From assembly GCA_946800325.1 (NCBI GenBank), contig OX326957.1, positions 27,003,054-27,067,053 of the forward strand: a DNA stretch of 64,000 bases, written 5' to 3'. The position numbers and the translations under genes were made by a program. Every line of letters starts with the position of its first letter. Position 1 is the stretch's first letter. The stretch comes from Luzula sylvatica. Taxonomy: Eukaryota; Streptophyta; Magnoliopsida; Poales; Juncaceae. This document shows positions 12,148 to 23,297 of the stretch, piece after piece. The notes beneath the pieces are model-generated. The model made no database searches and was not told the origin of the DNA. It saw only the letters and a list, made by a program, of their open reading frames with translations.

Positions 12148-12325
12148 CCTGCCAGTTCCTGTGAGTTCCTGCGCGTTCCTGCCAGTTCCAGCGAGTTCCT
12201 GCGATTTCCTTACCAGTTCGTGCGAGTTACTTTATCAATTCCTGCGAGTTACTTTATCAATTCCTGTGAGTTCCTGCGAGTTCCTGCCAGTTCCAGCCAG
12301 TTCCTGCCAGTTCCTGCGAGCCTTT
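12148..12325. repeat. Minisatellite of 10 bp (GTTCCTGCSA)
   Basis: Sixteen or so imperfect copies of GTTCCTGCGA/GTTCCTGCCA, including two GAGTTACTTTATCAATTCCT variants. At about 12340-12395 a separate unit of about 26 bp (GCTGCCGCTGTCGTCCAGTC core) occurs twice. Both are internal to the exon 14 insert. Confidence 0.8.
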
Positions 12326-13695
12326 TCTTCCCTGCCGCTGTCGTCCAGTCGCCCCTGGCTGCCGCTGTCGTCCAGTCGCCCCTTTCCATGGACCGTCTCC
12401 AGCCATCGCCATCGCCCCTTTCCGTCGCCCTCGCCATCGACCGCCGCCGGCAGCTTTCCTTCGCGCCGTTCCTTCGCGACTCCAGGAGTTGGATGAAAAA
12501 CAAGGAGCGGTGCCTGAGCTTGACTCCATTCTCTATTAGGGTTCTTATTCTCTCGTCCACCTTCTTCCTCATTGGCTCGAACAAGCTCCTCACGAACGAA
12601 AGAGAGAGAGAGGTGTTCAGCTGGCCTAGGGTTGAAGTCCGCGCGCCGTCGACAGAGAGGAGGGGGTGGAGGCGGCTAGGGTTTGCCTCCACCCCCAAAA
12701 TCGCCTCTAGGGTTTCGCTCTTTTCTTAGCAGCCTATACGTTTGAAGCACTTATATCAATTGTAATATTTGTCGATTGAACCTACCAGAAAAAGCATTAA
12801 ATCGATTAAGAACGGTTTAATAAGGTGTTTTTTTTGCTTGTGTAATTGAATTTTAATATAAAGAGAGAAAATTGTCAATTTCTTTGTCACCTTATTTTGC
12901 CATCTTGGTGCAAGAAATTCATTTACTGCTAAGGCAATCTCTGCGTACGACAAAGGGGAAACCCAAAATCCCCATTTAAGCCAGCGTGGTATTGATGCTA
13001 CAATAGATCACTCATATATTTATATTTCTAGTTTTGATCCAGTGTTAGATGACCAGTTATGAAATTATTTAAAAAATCTAGTATTATTTATTATCCCTTT
13101 TGCTGTTGATTGGATTTAATTGTTCAACAGTATCATATCCAAATCAATACTACTCATAAATGCAAATCGGATGTATGTTTGATATAACACAACAAATAAA
13201 TTGAAAATGAAAGAATCTCTTTTTCTTACGGAGCGGGATAACGAAGCCTCCAAAAAGCAAAAGGAGGGCCCATACAAGTGAACCACCAACTGTCGAAGCC
13301 ACAATCGTTTGACAATAGGAAGCGACACAGCGAAACAAAGAAAACGCCATTGTATTCATGGAAAATAAAAGTAGGAGGTGACGGAAGAACCTAAAACAAT
13401 ATCAAAGTACGATATGTTTGAGAAAAATTGATGAAATTAATTAACAAATAAGAATAATAATTAAGCTTTATTATTTTGTTTTGAGCCCTGATTTGGTCTT
13501 GATTTCACAGAGTATCTAGAAAATAAAAATACCTTGCGGGACGGTACGAGAAATTAATTGCTCACAATAACCTAACTTAATTGATTGAGCGTATTAGATT
13601 TAAAACTAGGGCACGTGCCATGTTTGTTCGAGAAAACAAAAGTTAAAATATTAATTGATATCTTTCGAAAAAATATCAATTTATATAATTTTATC

Positions 13696-16560
13696 TTTTT
13701 TTTGAAAATTTCGGAAGCACAGCTTCCGTTAATATATTAAAGCGAGGTTTAATACATTGTTTTTTAAGTTTTACATTAGAAGATGTAAAACAGTCCTGAC
13801 TAGCAAATAATAAAAAAGAAGAAAGTAGAACAACCATAATTAGGAATGTCGTGACTTCTAATCATAGAGTCCTGACTAGCAGAGGATGTAGAGGAGGAGA
13901 AAAACGGGGGCCGTGAAGGTCGGACCCTTAGCAATGTCGCGACCATGTTGCCCCCTCGGCCATGATCTTGGCCGCCGTGTTGGTTGCCGTGGCTCGCTTG
14001 TTCCTAAAAATTCTTTCGTTTCGCTCTTTCCAAATTCCCCATATAGTTGCGAGGAAGAAGGTATCTATTTTGGCCCTGACTTCCTTACTACGTGTGTTTC
14101 GGTTGTGAAGCCAAAAGTCGGAGATTGAGTCCCTCCGTACGAAACCTATATTTAGGTGTAGCGATAGTTGGTTCCATATTTGTCGTGCAAAAGGACACTC
14201 TATGAAGAGATGATGAGCCGTTTCTTCTATCGCGTTACAATTTTTGCATCCCGGGGTATTCGGCCAATTCCTTTTTGCTAGGTTGTCCCCGGTTAGTATC
14301 CTTCCGTGGCTAGCTAACCATCCGAAAAATTTTACCTTTGTCGGGGCCCTTATTTTCCATAGTAACGGAACCCAATTGCTTCGTACGCCCGGATTTATGA
14401 GGAAACCGTAAGTTTTGGAGGTGGAAAAAACATTTTTGTTTCCGAGCCATGCGGCGGTATTTGAGGTTGGGTCGGTTGAGAAGGCAATTCGGAATTGGGG
14501 GAGGAGTGATTTAAGATCTTTGATGAAATACGAGGCTTGGCTTTCATTTATGTGTTGTATGTCGGTGGCGTTATTTATTCCATAGATTTCCTTAACAGTC
14601 GTTCCCCACATTCCGTCTTGGTCGGAGTTAATTTTCCACAACCATTTTAGTAGTAGGGCGTCGTTATGAGTTTGTAGGTCGATCATCCCGAGACCCCCGT
14701 TTTCCTTTGGTATGCAATTTTTTTTCCAATTGACCAAACAATGGCCACCTAGACAATTTTTGTCTCCTTTCCATAAGAAATTCCTTATTATTTTATTTAA
14801 TTCCTTTGTTAGCCATTTTGGTAGTCTAAAACATTGCATGAAGTAGGTCGGCACCGCATTTAGAACCGTCTTTGCCAAAACTAGGCGTCCTCCAATCGAG
14901 AGGCATTTTCCTTTCCATCCGGATAGACGGGATTGCATTTTTTTAATTAACGGGATGAAATCAATTTTTTTTCGGTTTTTCGTAGTTGAGTGGCATTCCG
15001 AGGTAAAGTATCGGTAGCTCTTTTTTGGAGCAATTGAGGAGAGTCGCTATGGTCTCATGGAGCTCGTTTGGTATGGCAATTGGGGCAAAAGCGCTTTTGT
15101 CCCAATTAATTTGCAAACCCGATATTTTTTGGAATAGGTTTAGTATATATGCGAGGATCTTAAGATTTGTTGGGTGGGCCTCGATAAAGAGGATTGTGTC
15201 ATCCGCATATTGAAGTGCCCTTGTTGCCATCCTTGCCGGTGTGGTCATGAGGTGTTTAGTCTTTTCCAAGAAGACTTGTAGCGAGTCCGCCACTAGATTG
15301 AAGATCATCGGCGATAGAGGATCCCCTTGTCTAACTCCTCTCTTGTGCCGAAATTTTTTCCCTAACGTGCCATTAATCTTGACCCTCGAGGAAACCGATA
15401 GTAGTAGGTCGGCCACCCATTTGGACCAACGTTGCGGGAAATTTCGGGCTATTAGAAGTTTGTTGATGTAGTCCCACGAGATAGTGTCGAAAGCTTTGTG
15501 GAAGTCGATTTTTAGCATGATGGTGGGAATTTTCCTTTTGTGAGCGACGTTTAGGAGCTCTCTTGCCGAGAGGAAAACTTCTCCGATGGAGCGGTTTTTT
15601 ATAAAAGCCGCTTGGTCCCTATGAATAAGACGGTCCATTTTTGGTTGTAAGCGTGTGGCTAAGAGTTTTGAGATAATTTTTCCCATTGTGTTAATGACAC
15701 TAATCGGCCGGTAGTCTTTCATTTGTATAGCGTCTTCTTTTTTGGGAATTAGCGTTATGGTGGCATCATTTATGTATGGGAGATTTAGTGTGTGGTCGTA
15801 GAAATTATGGAACATTCCTACGATTATGGGATTGAGGACGTCATAGAAATGTTGGTAGAATTCAATTGAAAAACCCTCGGGGCCAACGGCCTTACCCTTT
15901 TTCATATTCATTATGGTAGCTTTAATCTCGGCCTCGGTGAAAGGGTCGGCAAGGTCAAGAAGAAACGCGGTTTGGTTATTTCCGGTTTGGAGGCACAAAT
16001 CCAACGTTTGGATCCTTGGTATATTCGGTAATGAGCCGAGAATATTTTCATAGTAGATGTCAAAATTGTGTTGGATTTGTGTCGGGTCCGAGATTAAGAC
16101 CCCTTCGATTTGAAGTGTTGAAATGTGGTTTCCTTTATTCCTCGCGGATGCAATCGCATGAAAATATTTTGTGTTTGCATCTCCTAATTTTAACCATGTG
16201 CATGAGCTCCTTTGTTGCCAAATAGCCTCCTTATAGTTAATTAGGTCGTATAGTTTTTCCTTTGTGGAGATCCTTAGACGGAATTCATCAACCGTAAGGG
16301 TTCTCGCTTCCTCCGCCAAGTCGAGGATTTTTATCATTAGCTTGCAATCCTCGATTGTTGAGTCGGACGGTTTGAAAAATGTCTTTGCCCATTCCTTTAT
16401 TTTTTTCCTTGATTTGGTTATTCCTTTTTGGAATTTTTTAACCGGAAATATTTCGGTTCCGTGATCGGTCCAACTCTCAATCACTATTTCCTTGATTGCT
16501 TCAAATTTAAGCCAAGCTCGTTCAAAACTAAAAAGCTTTGAGGATTTCGTTTGATTAGAA
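13696..16560 (-). mobile_element. L1-type LINE, 5'-truncated, in PDR intron 11
   Basis: A 2865-bp insert with a perfect 15-bp duplication TTATATAATTTTATC at 13681-13695 and 16561-16575. It carries an ORF2 remnant and a 3' UTR with the hairpin CGGAAGCACAGCTTCCG (13712-13728, plus-strand reading) next to the poly(A). The 5' end is truncated within ORF2: ORF1 and the endonuclease domain are missing. It lies in the same orientation as the PDR gene. Confidence 0.95.
13928..16560 (-). pseudogene. LINE ORF2: reverse transcriptase and zf-RVT region, one frameshift
   Basis: The reverse transcriptase is nearly complete. It shows GKAVGPEGFSIEFY, the finger motif TLIPKKEDA and DYRPISVINTMGKIISKLLA, KIDFHKAFDTISWDYI, RGVRQGDPLSPMIFNL and the catalytic LQYADDTILF. 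After LGMPLNYEKPKK the frame shifts at an A-run of eight (about 14948-14955, T-run on plus); seven would restore it. The next frame gives the L1 C-terminal blocks GGRLVLAKTVLNAVPTYFMQ, FLWKG, NGGLGMIDLQTHNDALLLKW and the zinc-finger-like CKNCNAIEETAHHLFIECPF, and it stops at 13928. The open frame appears to start at 16628, but that part is intron sequence. In full elements this protein nicks target DNA and reverse-transcribes the LINE RNA. Confidence 0.92.
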
Positions 16561-16964
16561 TTATATAATTTTATCATTATATAGTTTTGCACCATTTTAA
16601 CATTATAACTTGTGATTTTTCGTTCCAATTAATTTAGATTATTTTTTTACCTTCCTGCTTCAGAGCTAAATCCAATCAGGTAGTAAGTAATGCTGGTCCA
16701 AATGACGGTGTTGAGTAACGAAAGTGGAATCTTTAGGAGAGCGGCTGAAATTGTGTATGCCCATGCCGGGTAAAAATACATATCCCTTTGCTTGAAGAAA
16801 ATGGGAAGCCGGGTTACGGTCATTGCCAACTCCGGTAAAGCAGCCGTCATTTGAAAGTTTAGTGCAAAGAAGAGTGAACCAAGGTAGTAATTTGCATGTA
16901 GTGTATTCACCCGCATGCGAGTACGGAGGAATACAGTTCCAGTCATCATTGCAAAAAGGGCTAC

Positions 16965-17392
16965 CTGAACAAGTTGTCATTAATTCATTTTACCAAAATT
17001 TTAACTAATTCGTGTTAATTTTGTAATTCTTCTTCTTTTGTAGTTCCAATGGATTTAATGCCATACTGGTCAAGATCAAAATATCCAATATTGCTCGCGA
17101 CCCATTGTTTTTTGGCAAAAAATTAATGTTTTTTAATTTATATATTAATTGTTTTAATTTAAGTTTCATATTCTTTTCCAAACTTCATTTCCGAATTTCT
17201 CTATATTAGAAAGTCGATAGAAATCAAATTCTAAATCCCACCAATCTTGTTGGTATTAGATAGGGAGGAGAATCACGAGTTAAATTGACCTTTTGAGTAT
17301 AGTCTGTAGATAGCGAAATTAATAAAAAATTATATTTCATAAAAGAGATGAAAGTTTAAAGTCCCTAAGATTTGGAAATTCTGTAAATTTAC
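16965..17392. other. PDR intron 10
   Basis: A 428-bp GT-AG intron between exons 10 and 11, AT-rich. No element or gene recognised. Confidence 0.6.
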
Positions 17393-18689
17393 TTGGGTTG
17401 ATTTGAATATATAGGTAAAAGAGTTCCTTCTCATGAGAAGTAGCTCTCTCGCGATGCATGCCTTGAACAATTCCCATTTGGACAAAGAGTGGATACTAAA
17501 TGAGAGAGCATTTACGTGGCTATGCGACTTCTCATATTCAATTGATAGTTCGGTTGATAAATCTTTTCCAATTTGATGTGCTTCGAATTTTTCAACAAAT
17601 TGATTTATAGTAATATAGCTGTAGTCCTCGTCTATATGGTGCCAATACTGTTCTTGATCCTTCTTTGATAAAACCTGATTCAATGTTTGAAATTTTTCCA
17701 ATTTGATGCGATCCAAATGAAAGTTGGTACTAAGTTTAAAGAATACACATTTTTAAGGGTACCGAATTACTCATACAAGAATGTTGAAAGATATTATATG
17801 CTCACATGACAAAAATTGAAGACTTTAAATTCTTAATACCTCTTGTAAGAACTCTGCGTCTCCTTTCCTTTCCGGACATTTGAATCCACATTCTTCGAAA
17901 AAGTTCAAAATCTCCTCCTTAGGCCCGTGATACACAATTTTTCCTTCAGCCATTAATATTACATCATCAAACAAATTGTACGTCTCGGGTGCTGGTTGGA
18001 GAAGCGAAACAACAACTGTAGACTGTTATGTGGGCAAACTGTTGCAGACATGTAATTATCTGGAAAGTCGTGGAGCTATCTAACCCTGTTGATATTTCAT
18101 CCATGAATAATGCTTTTGATGGCCCGATTATCATTTCTCCTAATTAAAGATCAAAGTTAAAATTCATCAATTAAAACAACATTTTATTTTTAATTGAAAC
18201 AAATTGGCTTGATCTATTCCAGACTGTCATTATGATTTCCACGAACTCAAACAAATTTACTACTCCTCAATTGTCGGATTAAGTTACAAATGAGTTGTTC
18301 CAAGAATAATTCGACCTTAAATTATAATATATTCATTTTTTCTACATAAGCCTTTCGAACTTACCCGTGGTTAGTCTTTTCTTTTCACCACCTGAGATAC
18401 CTCTTCTCATCGCATCTCCCACCATAGTGTCAGCGCATCTATCTAGTCCCATTATCTTTAGAATAAAAGAACAAATCATACATTAACTTCAAATAATAGG
18501 TTTCACAATAACAAGTTTCCCAATAAAACCTTCATAATATAGTCCGTCTGAAGAGTTCTCTCCAAACCATCCAAACATATTGCCTACAATATAATTACCA
18601 ATTTATCCCCCTTCCATCGATTTTTTTTATATATAACCTCGGTTTGATGAAATTTGAAAAATAACATGTCCGATTCAATTTTTAAACAA

Positions 18690-19060
18690 TAACATTTATT
18701 GACAACCCAGTTGGCGAAAAGGGATTTATATTTTCAAAAATATTTATTGGTGTGAAAATAAGAAAAAAAAACCATTTTCACCGGTTCAGTTGTCAAAAAT
18801 AGCAAAAAAATCATTTTTGCCAGTTTATTTAGCGAAAATAGGAAAAACCTTCAATTTCCGCCAGCTTATTTGGCGAAAATATATTTATTTTCATCCCAAA
18901 ATAGGTGAACGTACATGCATTTCTGCCGACTGAGCTGACGAATATGAAATATTTTTTTTCTTAAGATCCGATCGGTAATTATTTTTCAAAAAAAAAAAAA
19001 AATTCATTTGCGTCAATTGGTGGTCCTGCGAAAATGCTATTTTTACAAACTGGTAGACTG
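18690..19060. repeat. Degenerate tandem repeat in PDR intron 6
   Basis: Several copies of a unit of about 55-65 bp with the core GCCAGTTTATTTGGCGAAAATA, each preceded by TCATTTTTG-like sequence. They are strongly diverged. It lies between exons 6 and 7 and has no coding content. Confidence 0.55.
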
Positions 19061-19651
19061 ACATTATTCTTTCAAATTCCATCAAAACTAAGGTTGTACA
19101 TTAAAAACAAGTTTCTACCATACTTAATTAACATAGGCGAATGTTGGCAAGGTTAGGCGAGAGACATAGGTTTCTCAAGAATAAGTAATACCTTCATATA
19201 AGTGTCTAATTCAGAGTCTGGTGCGATGCGCTGTTCTTTTTCTCTCTTGATTACTTCTCTCAGGATCTCTGCACAATTTCATGCAAACCCAAAGTTCATA
19301 TAAGAGTACTTGATGTACTTAACTACTTAGAGATGATGTCATAGAGAAATCAATTAATTACCAGCCCGGCTACCAACACCTTGAAATATTGCAGAGAAGT
19401 CAAGAATTTCTCGTACTGTCATTTCGGGTATATGGAGGTCATATTGGCTAATATAAGCGGATGTTTTCTCCGGTACAAACTCGTTCAATTTATATCCATT
19501 ATAGCTAATTTCGCCCAAAACCTAAACAAAGAAAATACAATCTATTAATCATTTCTTTACAACCGTGAACATTATATTTTATCTGGAGGAACACGTACTA
19601 AAATTTTACTTAATTAGTAAAAAAGTTCGTGTTATAAAATTTAGAGGCCAT

Positions 19652-19932
19652 CGGAACATGTGGAAGGAGCGCAATCGAAGAATCTTCGCCCCAAAATCGA
19701 TGTCAATCACAAGCATTTTAATCTTGATTTGAAATAATCATGTGCAATGGCTAGATCATTAATCATAACAAACCATTAACGTTTAAACAATGCTTCCTCT
19801 TCGTATCTATTTCGTAATCAAATTTGTAAATTCATGAGGTGCAAGTTCAATTGCATTTAACAAACTCTTTTTGATTTTTTAACACACACCAAGGAGGCTA
19901 GGCATTTCACCCTCCTCCTTCAAAAAGAAAAC
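19652..19932 (+). mobile_element. LINE 3'-end stub in PDR intron 4
   Basis: A 281-bp insert flanked by a 12-bp duplication TTTAGAGGCCAT (19640-19651 and 19933-19944). It opens with MWKERNRRIFAPKS-like coding, the conserved end of LINE ORF2 (compare WKERNSRIFRNQ in the LINE at 28-30 kb). It ends in a hairpin (GGAGG to CCTCC, 19893-19915), TTCA and an A-rich tail. It is severely 5'-truncated and antisense to the PDR gene. Confidence 0.85.
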
Positions 19933-19964
19933 TTTAGAGGCCATTTACACTAACATTGCCTCCA

Positions 19965-21264
19965 CCCACTAAATATACCCTCGTCCTAATATACCCTCGT
20001 CCATACACGATACCATAGCGACTATGTTATCATGTAAAAAGGACTTCCCATCTAAGTACCTAGGAATACCACTAACTCTAAACAAACCAAGGAAAGTACT
20101 ATTCCTACCGCTCGTCCAAAAAATCCAACAAAGAATCGGATCGTGGAAAAGCAAACTATTATCTTTGGGGAGGAGACTAACACTTGTAAAGTCTATCCTA
20201 AGCTCCATTCCGACGTATATAATGCAAACGACTTTACTTCCCAAAGGGAAGATTGAAGAAATAACAAAATTAATGAGAGCTTTTCTATGGTAAGGTAAAG
20301 ACAACATACAAGGAGGGAGTTGCCTAATGATTGAGAAAAAGTCACGTTGCCAAAAAAATTTGGGGGCCTTGGAATCCTAAACATTAAAGATCAAAACACA
20401 GCCCTCGTACAAAAAGCAATTTGGAAAATAGATGCCGGTGACGATAACCTTTGGGCGGGGTGCCTAAATGAACTTTACGGGGTCAACACATCGAGTGATC
20501 TAAGAAATATCCCCGAAGCCTCTCTTTCCTACTTCTTGAAAGACCTAATAAAACTACTACCACTATATGAGGTATCGACCTCAAAGGACTCAAACAACCA
20601 AACAACATGGAATTGGGAAACAAAAGGATCATTCTCATCGAAATCGGCTTATGGCTTCTTAAGTAATCCCGGGGTGTCCTCGGAATGGGCAAACAAAATG
20701 TGGAGACTAAAAGTTCCACCGGAAATACACTTTTTTCTATGGCTATTAATGCACAATAAACTAAACACCGGAGAAATAATGGAACTCAAGGGCTACCACT
20801 GAGGTTTACAATGCCCCCTTTGTAAGCGACAAAATGAGACGGCACAACACCTATTCGTTCATTTCTCATTTACTAAAGCGGTATGGAAGAATGTAGAAAT
20901 AAGGTCCAACCAACCGATCAAGTGGATTCAAAAGGACTCCGTCATAGAAACATGACATAAAAACACGGGCAAACTAAACAAAATAGATGGGGCCTCTTGG
21001 CAAATCACGTGGGCGGCAATACATTGGGCCATATGTAAACAAAGAAACGCGAGAATCTTCGGACGAAATGAATCACCACCGAATACAATCGCAATCAAGG
21101 CGCTAGAAGAAGCTTCACTATGGAGAGCAAACAAATAAGATCTTCTTAACTACTTCTAGAACCTTAGGATTATTTTTTCTTGTAAAATATATGTAATCGC
21201 CACCTTTTTATTATTTAATGGAACTCAAAGGTATACCGAAAGGTAATCTAATTTCATAAAAAAA
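19965..21264 (+). mobile_element. L1-type LINE, 5'-truncated, in PDR intron 4
   Basis: A 1300-bp insert with a 13-bp duplication AACATTGCCTCCA (19952-19964 and 21265-21277), ending in poly(A) at about 21257-21266. It follows the LINE stub by only 32 bp and lies in the same orientation. It holds the 3' third of ORF2 and a short 3' UTR. Confidence 0.92.
20024..21137 (+). pseudogene. LINE ORF2 C-terminal third, with stop codons
   Basis: The frame starts near KKDFPSKYLGIPLTL. It continues through SLGRRLTLVKSILSSIPTYI, FLW (then TAA at about 20291), LGGLGILNIKDQNTALVQKA, SSKSAYGFLSNPGV and FFLWLLMHNKLNTGEIM (then TGA at about 20800), to CPLCKRQNETAQHLFVHFSF and a final ARIFGRNESPPN block. It includes at least one small deletion near 20335. 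The reverse transcriptase catalytic core is absent. Dead copy. Confidence 0.88.
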
Positions 21265-21277
21265 AACATTGCCTCCA

Positions 21278-21864
21278 GATTTCATCACATCATCAATATC
21301 CCAATTAACACACTTCATTAACATGGTAAGTAATACATAACACATAATTAATTAATTAATATGTGATACATAATTAACATCCATCTGAATAAACAAGTCA
21401 TAATTAATATCAATTAATTAGTAATTATGCTTGCCTTGCTAATTAAGTGTGTTAATTAGCATATAGAGGAAGTTGATCGGTGACAGGGAGAAGCTTGAGA
21501 CCTGCCTGAGAGTGATGACGAAACTATTTACAAGGGAAGCAGATCTGAGCATCAAGAGGACATTCGTCATCTTCTTTTTTGCGTTTGGCGCGAGACACGC
21601 GGGCGAGCCTTCTCGGGTCTCCAACGGGAATGTGATTCATTGATTGACGAAGTTCTTAAGGAGAGAGCTCTGGTGGCAAGAAGGGAGGAGGAGACGACCA
21701 GGAGAGAGAAAGTGGAGAGTAGTTTGTGAAGTGATGTCAATGTGGGCGGTGGGATGGATGGATATCATGAGGAAAGGAGAGGGGTAGCGAGCTGCACACG
21801 GTGTATACACCGAGGGGGCTGGAGGATTTTGGGGATCTATTTGGGGGCAGTCCAATTTAGTTAG
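21278..21864. other. PDR intron 4, middle part
   Basis: AT-rich at first (ATTAATTAATTAAT), then a GC-richer stretch at 21460-21850 with only short frames on either strand. No protein recognised. It may be an old element or a captured fragment. Confidence 0.35.
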
Positions 21865-21869
21865 TTTAG

Positions 21870-22376
21870 CGGGGTGGGCATCGGTTGAACCGAATCGAAT
21901 CGAATCGAACCGAATAACAATAAATCGAATTAAATTGAACCGGACTAGATTCAAATCGAACTGAACCGAATAAATTTGAACCGATTTAAAACCGAACCGA
22001 ATAAATCGAATTTCTTATTCGGTTTATTCGGTTGAACCGAATTAGAAGTTTTATAACGTTAAAATTCAAATGTTATTTAGAAAAAAAATATAAAAAAAAT
22101 CATATAAAATATACTTACGTTATTTCTAGTTTTACAATATTTAATTTTATTTTTTTTTAAATGAATATAATAGAAAAAGTGAAAAATGTATTAGTTCGGT
22201 CGGTTCGGTTTAATTGGTTCTGAAAATACCAAAACCGAACCGAACTGAATAAACCGAACAATATCAAATTTTGAATCGAACCGAACCAAATAAACCAAAA
22301 AACCAAACCGATTAAATCGAATTCGACTGGTTCGATTCAGTTGCCAAATAAACCGGACCATTTACCTATCCCTAAA
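21870..22376. mobile_element. hAT-like MITE rich in GAACCGAA words, in PDR intron 4
   Basis: Many GAACCGAA/TTCGGTT repeats in both orientations. The right end is TTTACCTATCCCTA, whose reverse complement TAGGGATAGGTAAA resembles plant hAT MITE ends; the left end has GGGGTGGGCATCGG. No exact target duplication was found. No coding capacity. Confidence 0.5.
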
Positions 22377-23090
22377 TGAGTGTGTGAATATATATTAATA
22401 TATGCTAAAAATTAGTTGAAATCACTCAGTTGTAAATAAACATTACATTTTATTGGATCCAATGAAAATTTAGGCTAACAATATACATTAATTTCGGCTA
22501 CAAATAAACATTATATTTTATTTTGTTTAAAGTTTTCTGAAATTTTATTGGTTCTATTTTTTTTTAAACCAATTGTGTCCTAACTATACTATTGACTAGC
22601 TATGTTGTGGGGATACTTCAAAAACCTGATTTTATCCGTATCGTCGTTCGTATCTTAAATCATATGTATCGCTGAATTCGTGCAACACAGTTGACTAGGT
22701 CTCTATGGTTCCAATGATACAATTATTTTTTATTAAATGAAAAATTCATTTTATTTGTCGTTCATTATTTGATGTCAATGGAGATTGAATATATGACTTG
22801 TACTCTGTGTTGTACGGATTCGGCGGTACGGCGATATGTATCGAATACGACGATACGATATTTTTACATATGCTTTAGGATACGATTATGACAATACGGA
22901 TAAAGATTTTTTGAAGTATCCGCGCAACATAACCTATACTTTATTATGCTATAAACTCCGACAATTTTAGATATGTACCCATTAACTCATTTTTTTACTT
23001 AATCGTAAAATAATACAAGAGTTGGCATAATTTTAGGGGTTTCATCATATATTATTTACAAAATCTATTGAGTTTTAATATTTGGGATAC
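22377..23090. other. PDR intron 4, 5'-proximal part
   Basis: AT-rich sequence with words related to GTATCGTAT and CGGATA in both orientations between about 22610 and 22920, possibly another old foldback. No gene. Confidence 0.4.
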
Positions 23091-23295
23091 CTTGAGGGAT
23101 TTTTCTTGTAATTTTCCAGCAAGTACTTGCAGTAGAGTGGATTTTCCGCATCCCGGAGGCCCGAGCAAAAGTGTCATCCTACACATCTTAAATTTTAATA
23201 AGTACGTCGTCTATTTCTACATATATTCTGCAGATTATCATTTTGACAATTTTTGAATTTTTGAATTTGAGTTTAGATGACAGATAGATGAACTC

Positions 23296-23297
23296 GC
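23296..23297 (-). other. GC splice donor of PDR intron 3
   Basis: Exon 3 ends CCAGCTAG and is followed by GCGAGT instead of GT. The matching acceptor (ATGTGTAG, ending 23179) restores the codon AGG and joins KPAR to MTLLLGPPG, the expected family sequence. No nearby GT gives the right join, so either a GC-AG intron is used or the site has mutated. Confidence 0.7.

Larger units (their letters stand above)
11698..12756 (-). mobile_element. Non-autonomous LINE-tailed retroposon inserted in PDR exon 14
   Basis: A 1059-bp insert flanked by a 14-bp duplication CAATTGTAATATTT (11684-11697 and 12757-12770), with poly(A) on the minus strand. Its 3' end (AATGTATTAAACCT, then GCTTTAATATATTAA, a short hairpin and TTTTTCA before the A-run) matches the 3' end of the LINE at 13696-16560. 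Its 5' end is GC-rich and contains AAACCCTAG words, like 5' UTRs of plant retroelements. It encodes no reverse transcriptase; the open frames over the middle come from minisatellites on a GC-rich background. It was probably copied in trans by a LINE with the same tail. It destroys exon 14. Confidence 0.88.
11555..17674 (-). pseudogene. PDR exons 10-14: first transmembrane domain
   Basis: Exon 10 begins VLSKKDQEQYWHH and includes LSKWELFKAC and LLMRRNSFTYIFKSTQ, the entry to TMD1. Exon 11 has [26 protein letters not shown] and [15 protein letters not shown]. Exon 12 has FSLFRCVASYCQTIVAS and LLLLFGGFVIP. Exon 13 has [17 protein letters not shown] and NEFLAPRW. Exon 14 has [12 protein letters not shown] and [18 protein letters not shown]. 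Intron 11 (13391-16650) contains a 2.9-kb LINE between 15-bp duplications. Exon 14 begins at 12781 after a TGGTAG acceptor but is interrupted after 12757 by an insertion that ends at 11698. Reading into the insertion meets a stop within a few codons. Without it the exon would be 154 nt and in phase. Confidence 0.9.

Noticed and set aside
11845..12729. Long open frames (up to 294 codons) on the plus strand and others on the minus strand over 12249-12698
   Set aside because: They lie inside the retroposon in PDR exon 14, span minisatellites that keep all frames open, and show no protein family features.
16561..16628. Extension of the LINE ORF2 frame to an ATG at 16628
   Set aside because: This part lies beyond the target duplication and is PDR intron sequence; the LINE begins at 16560.
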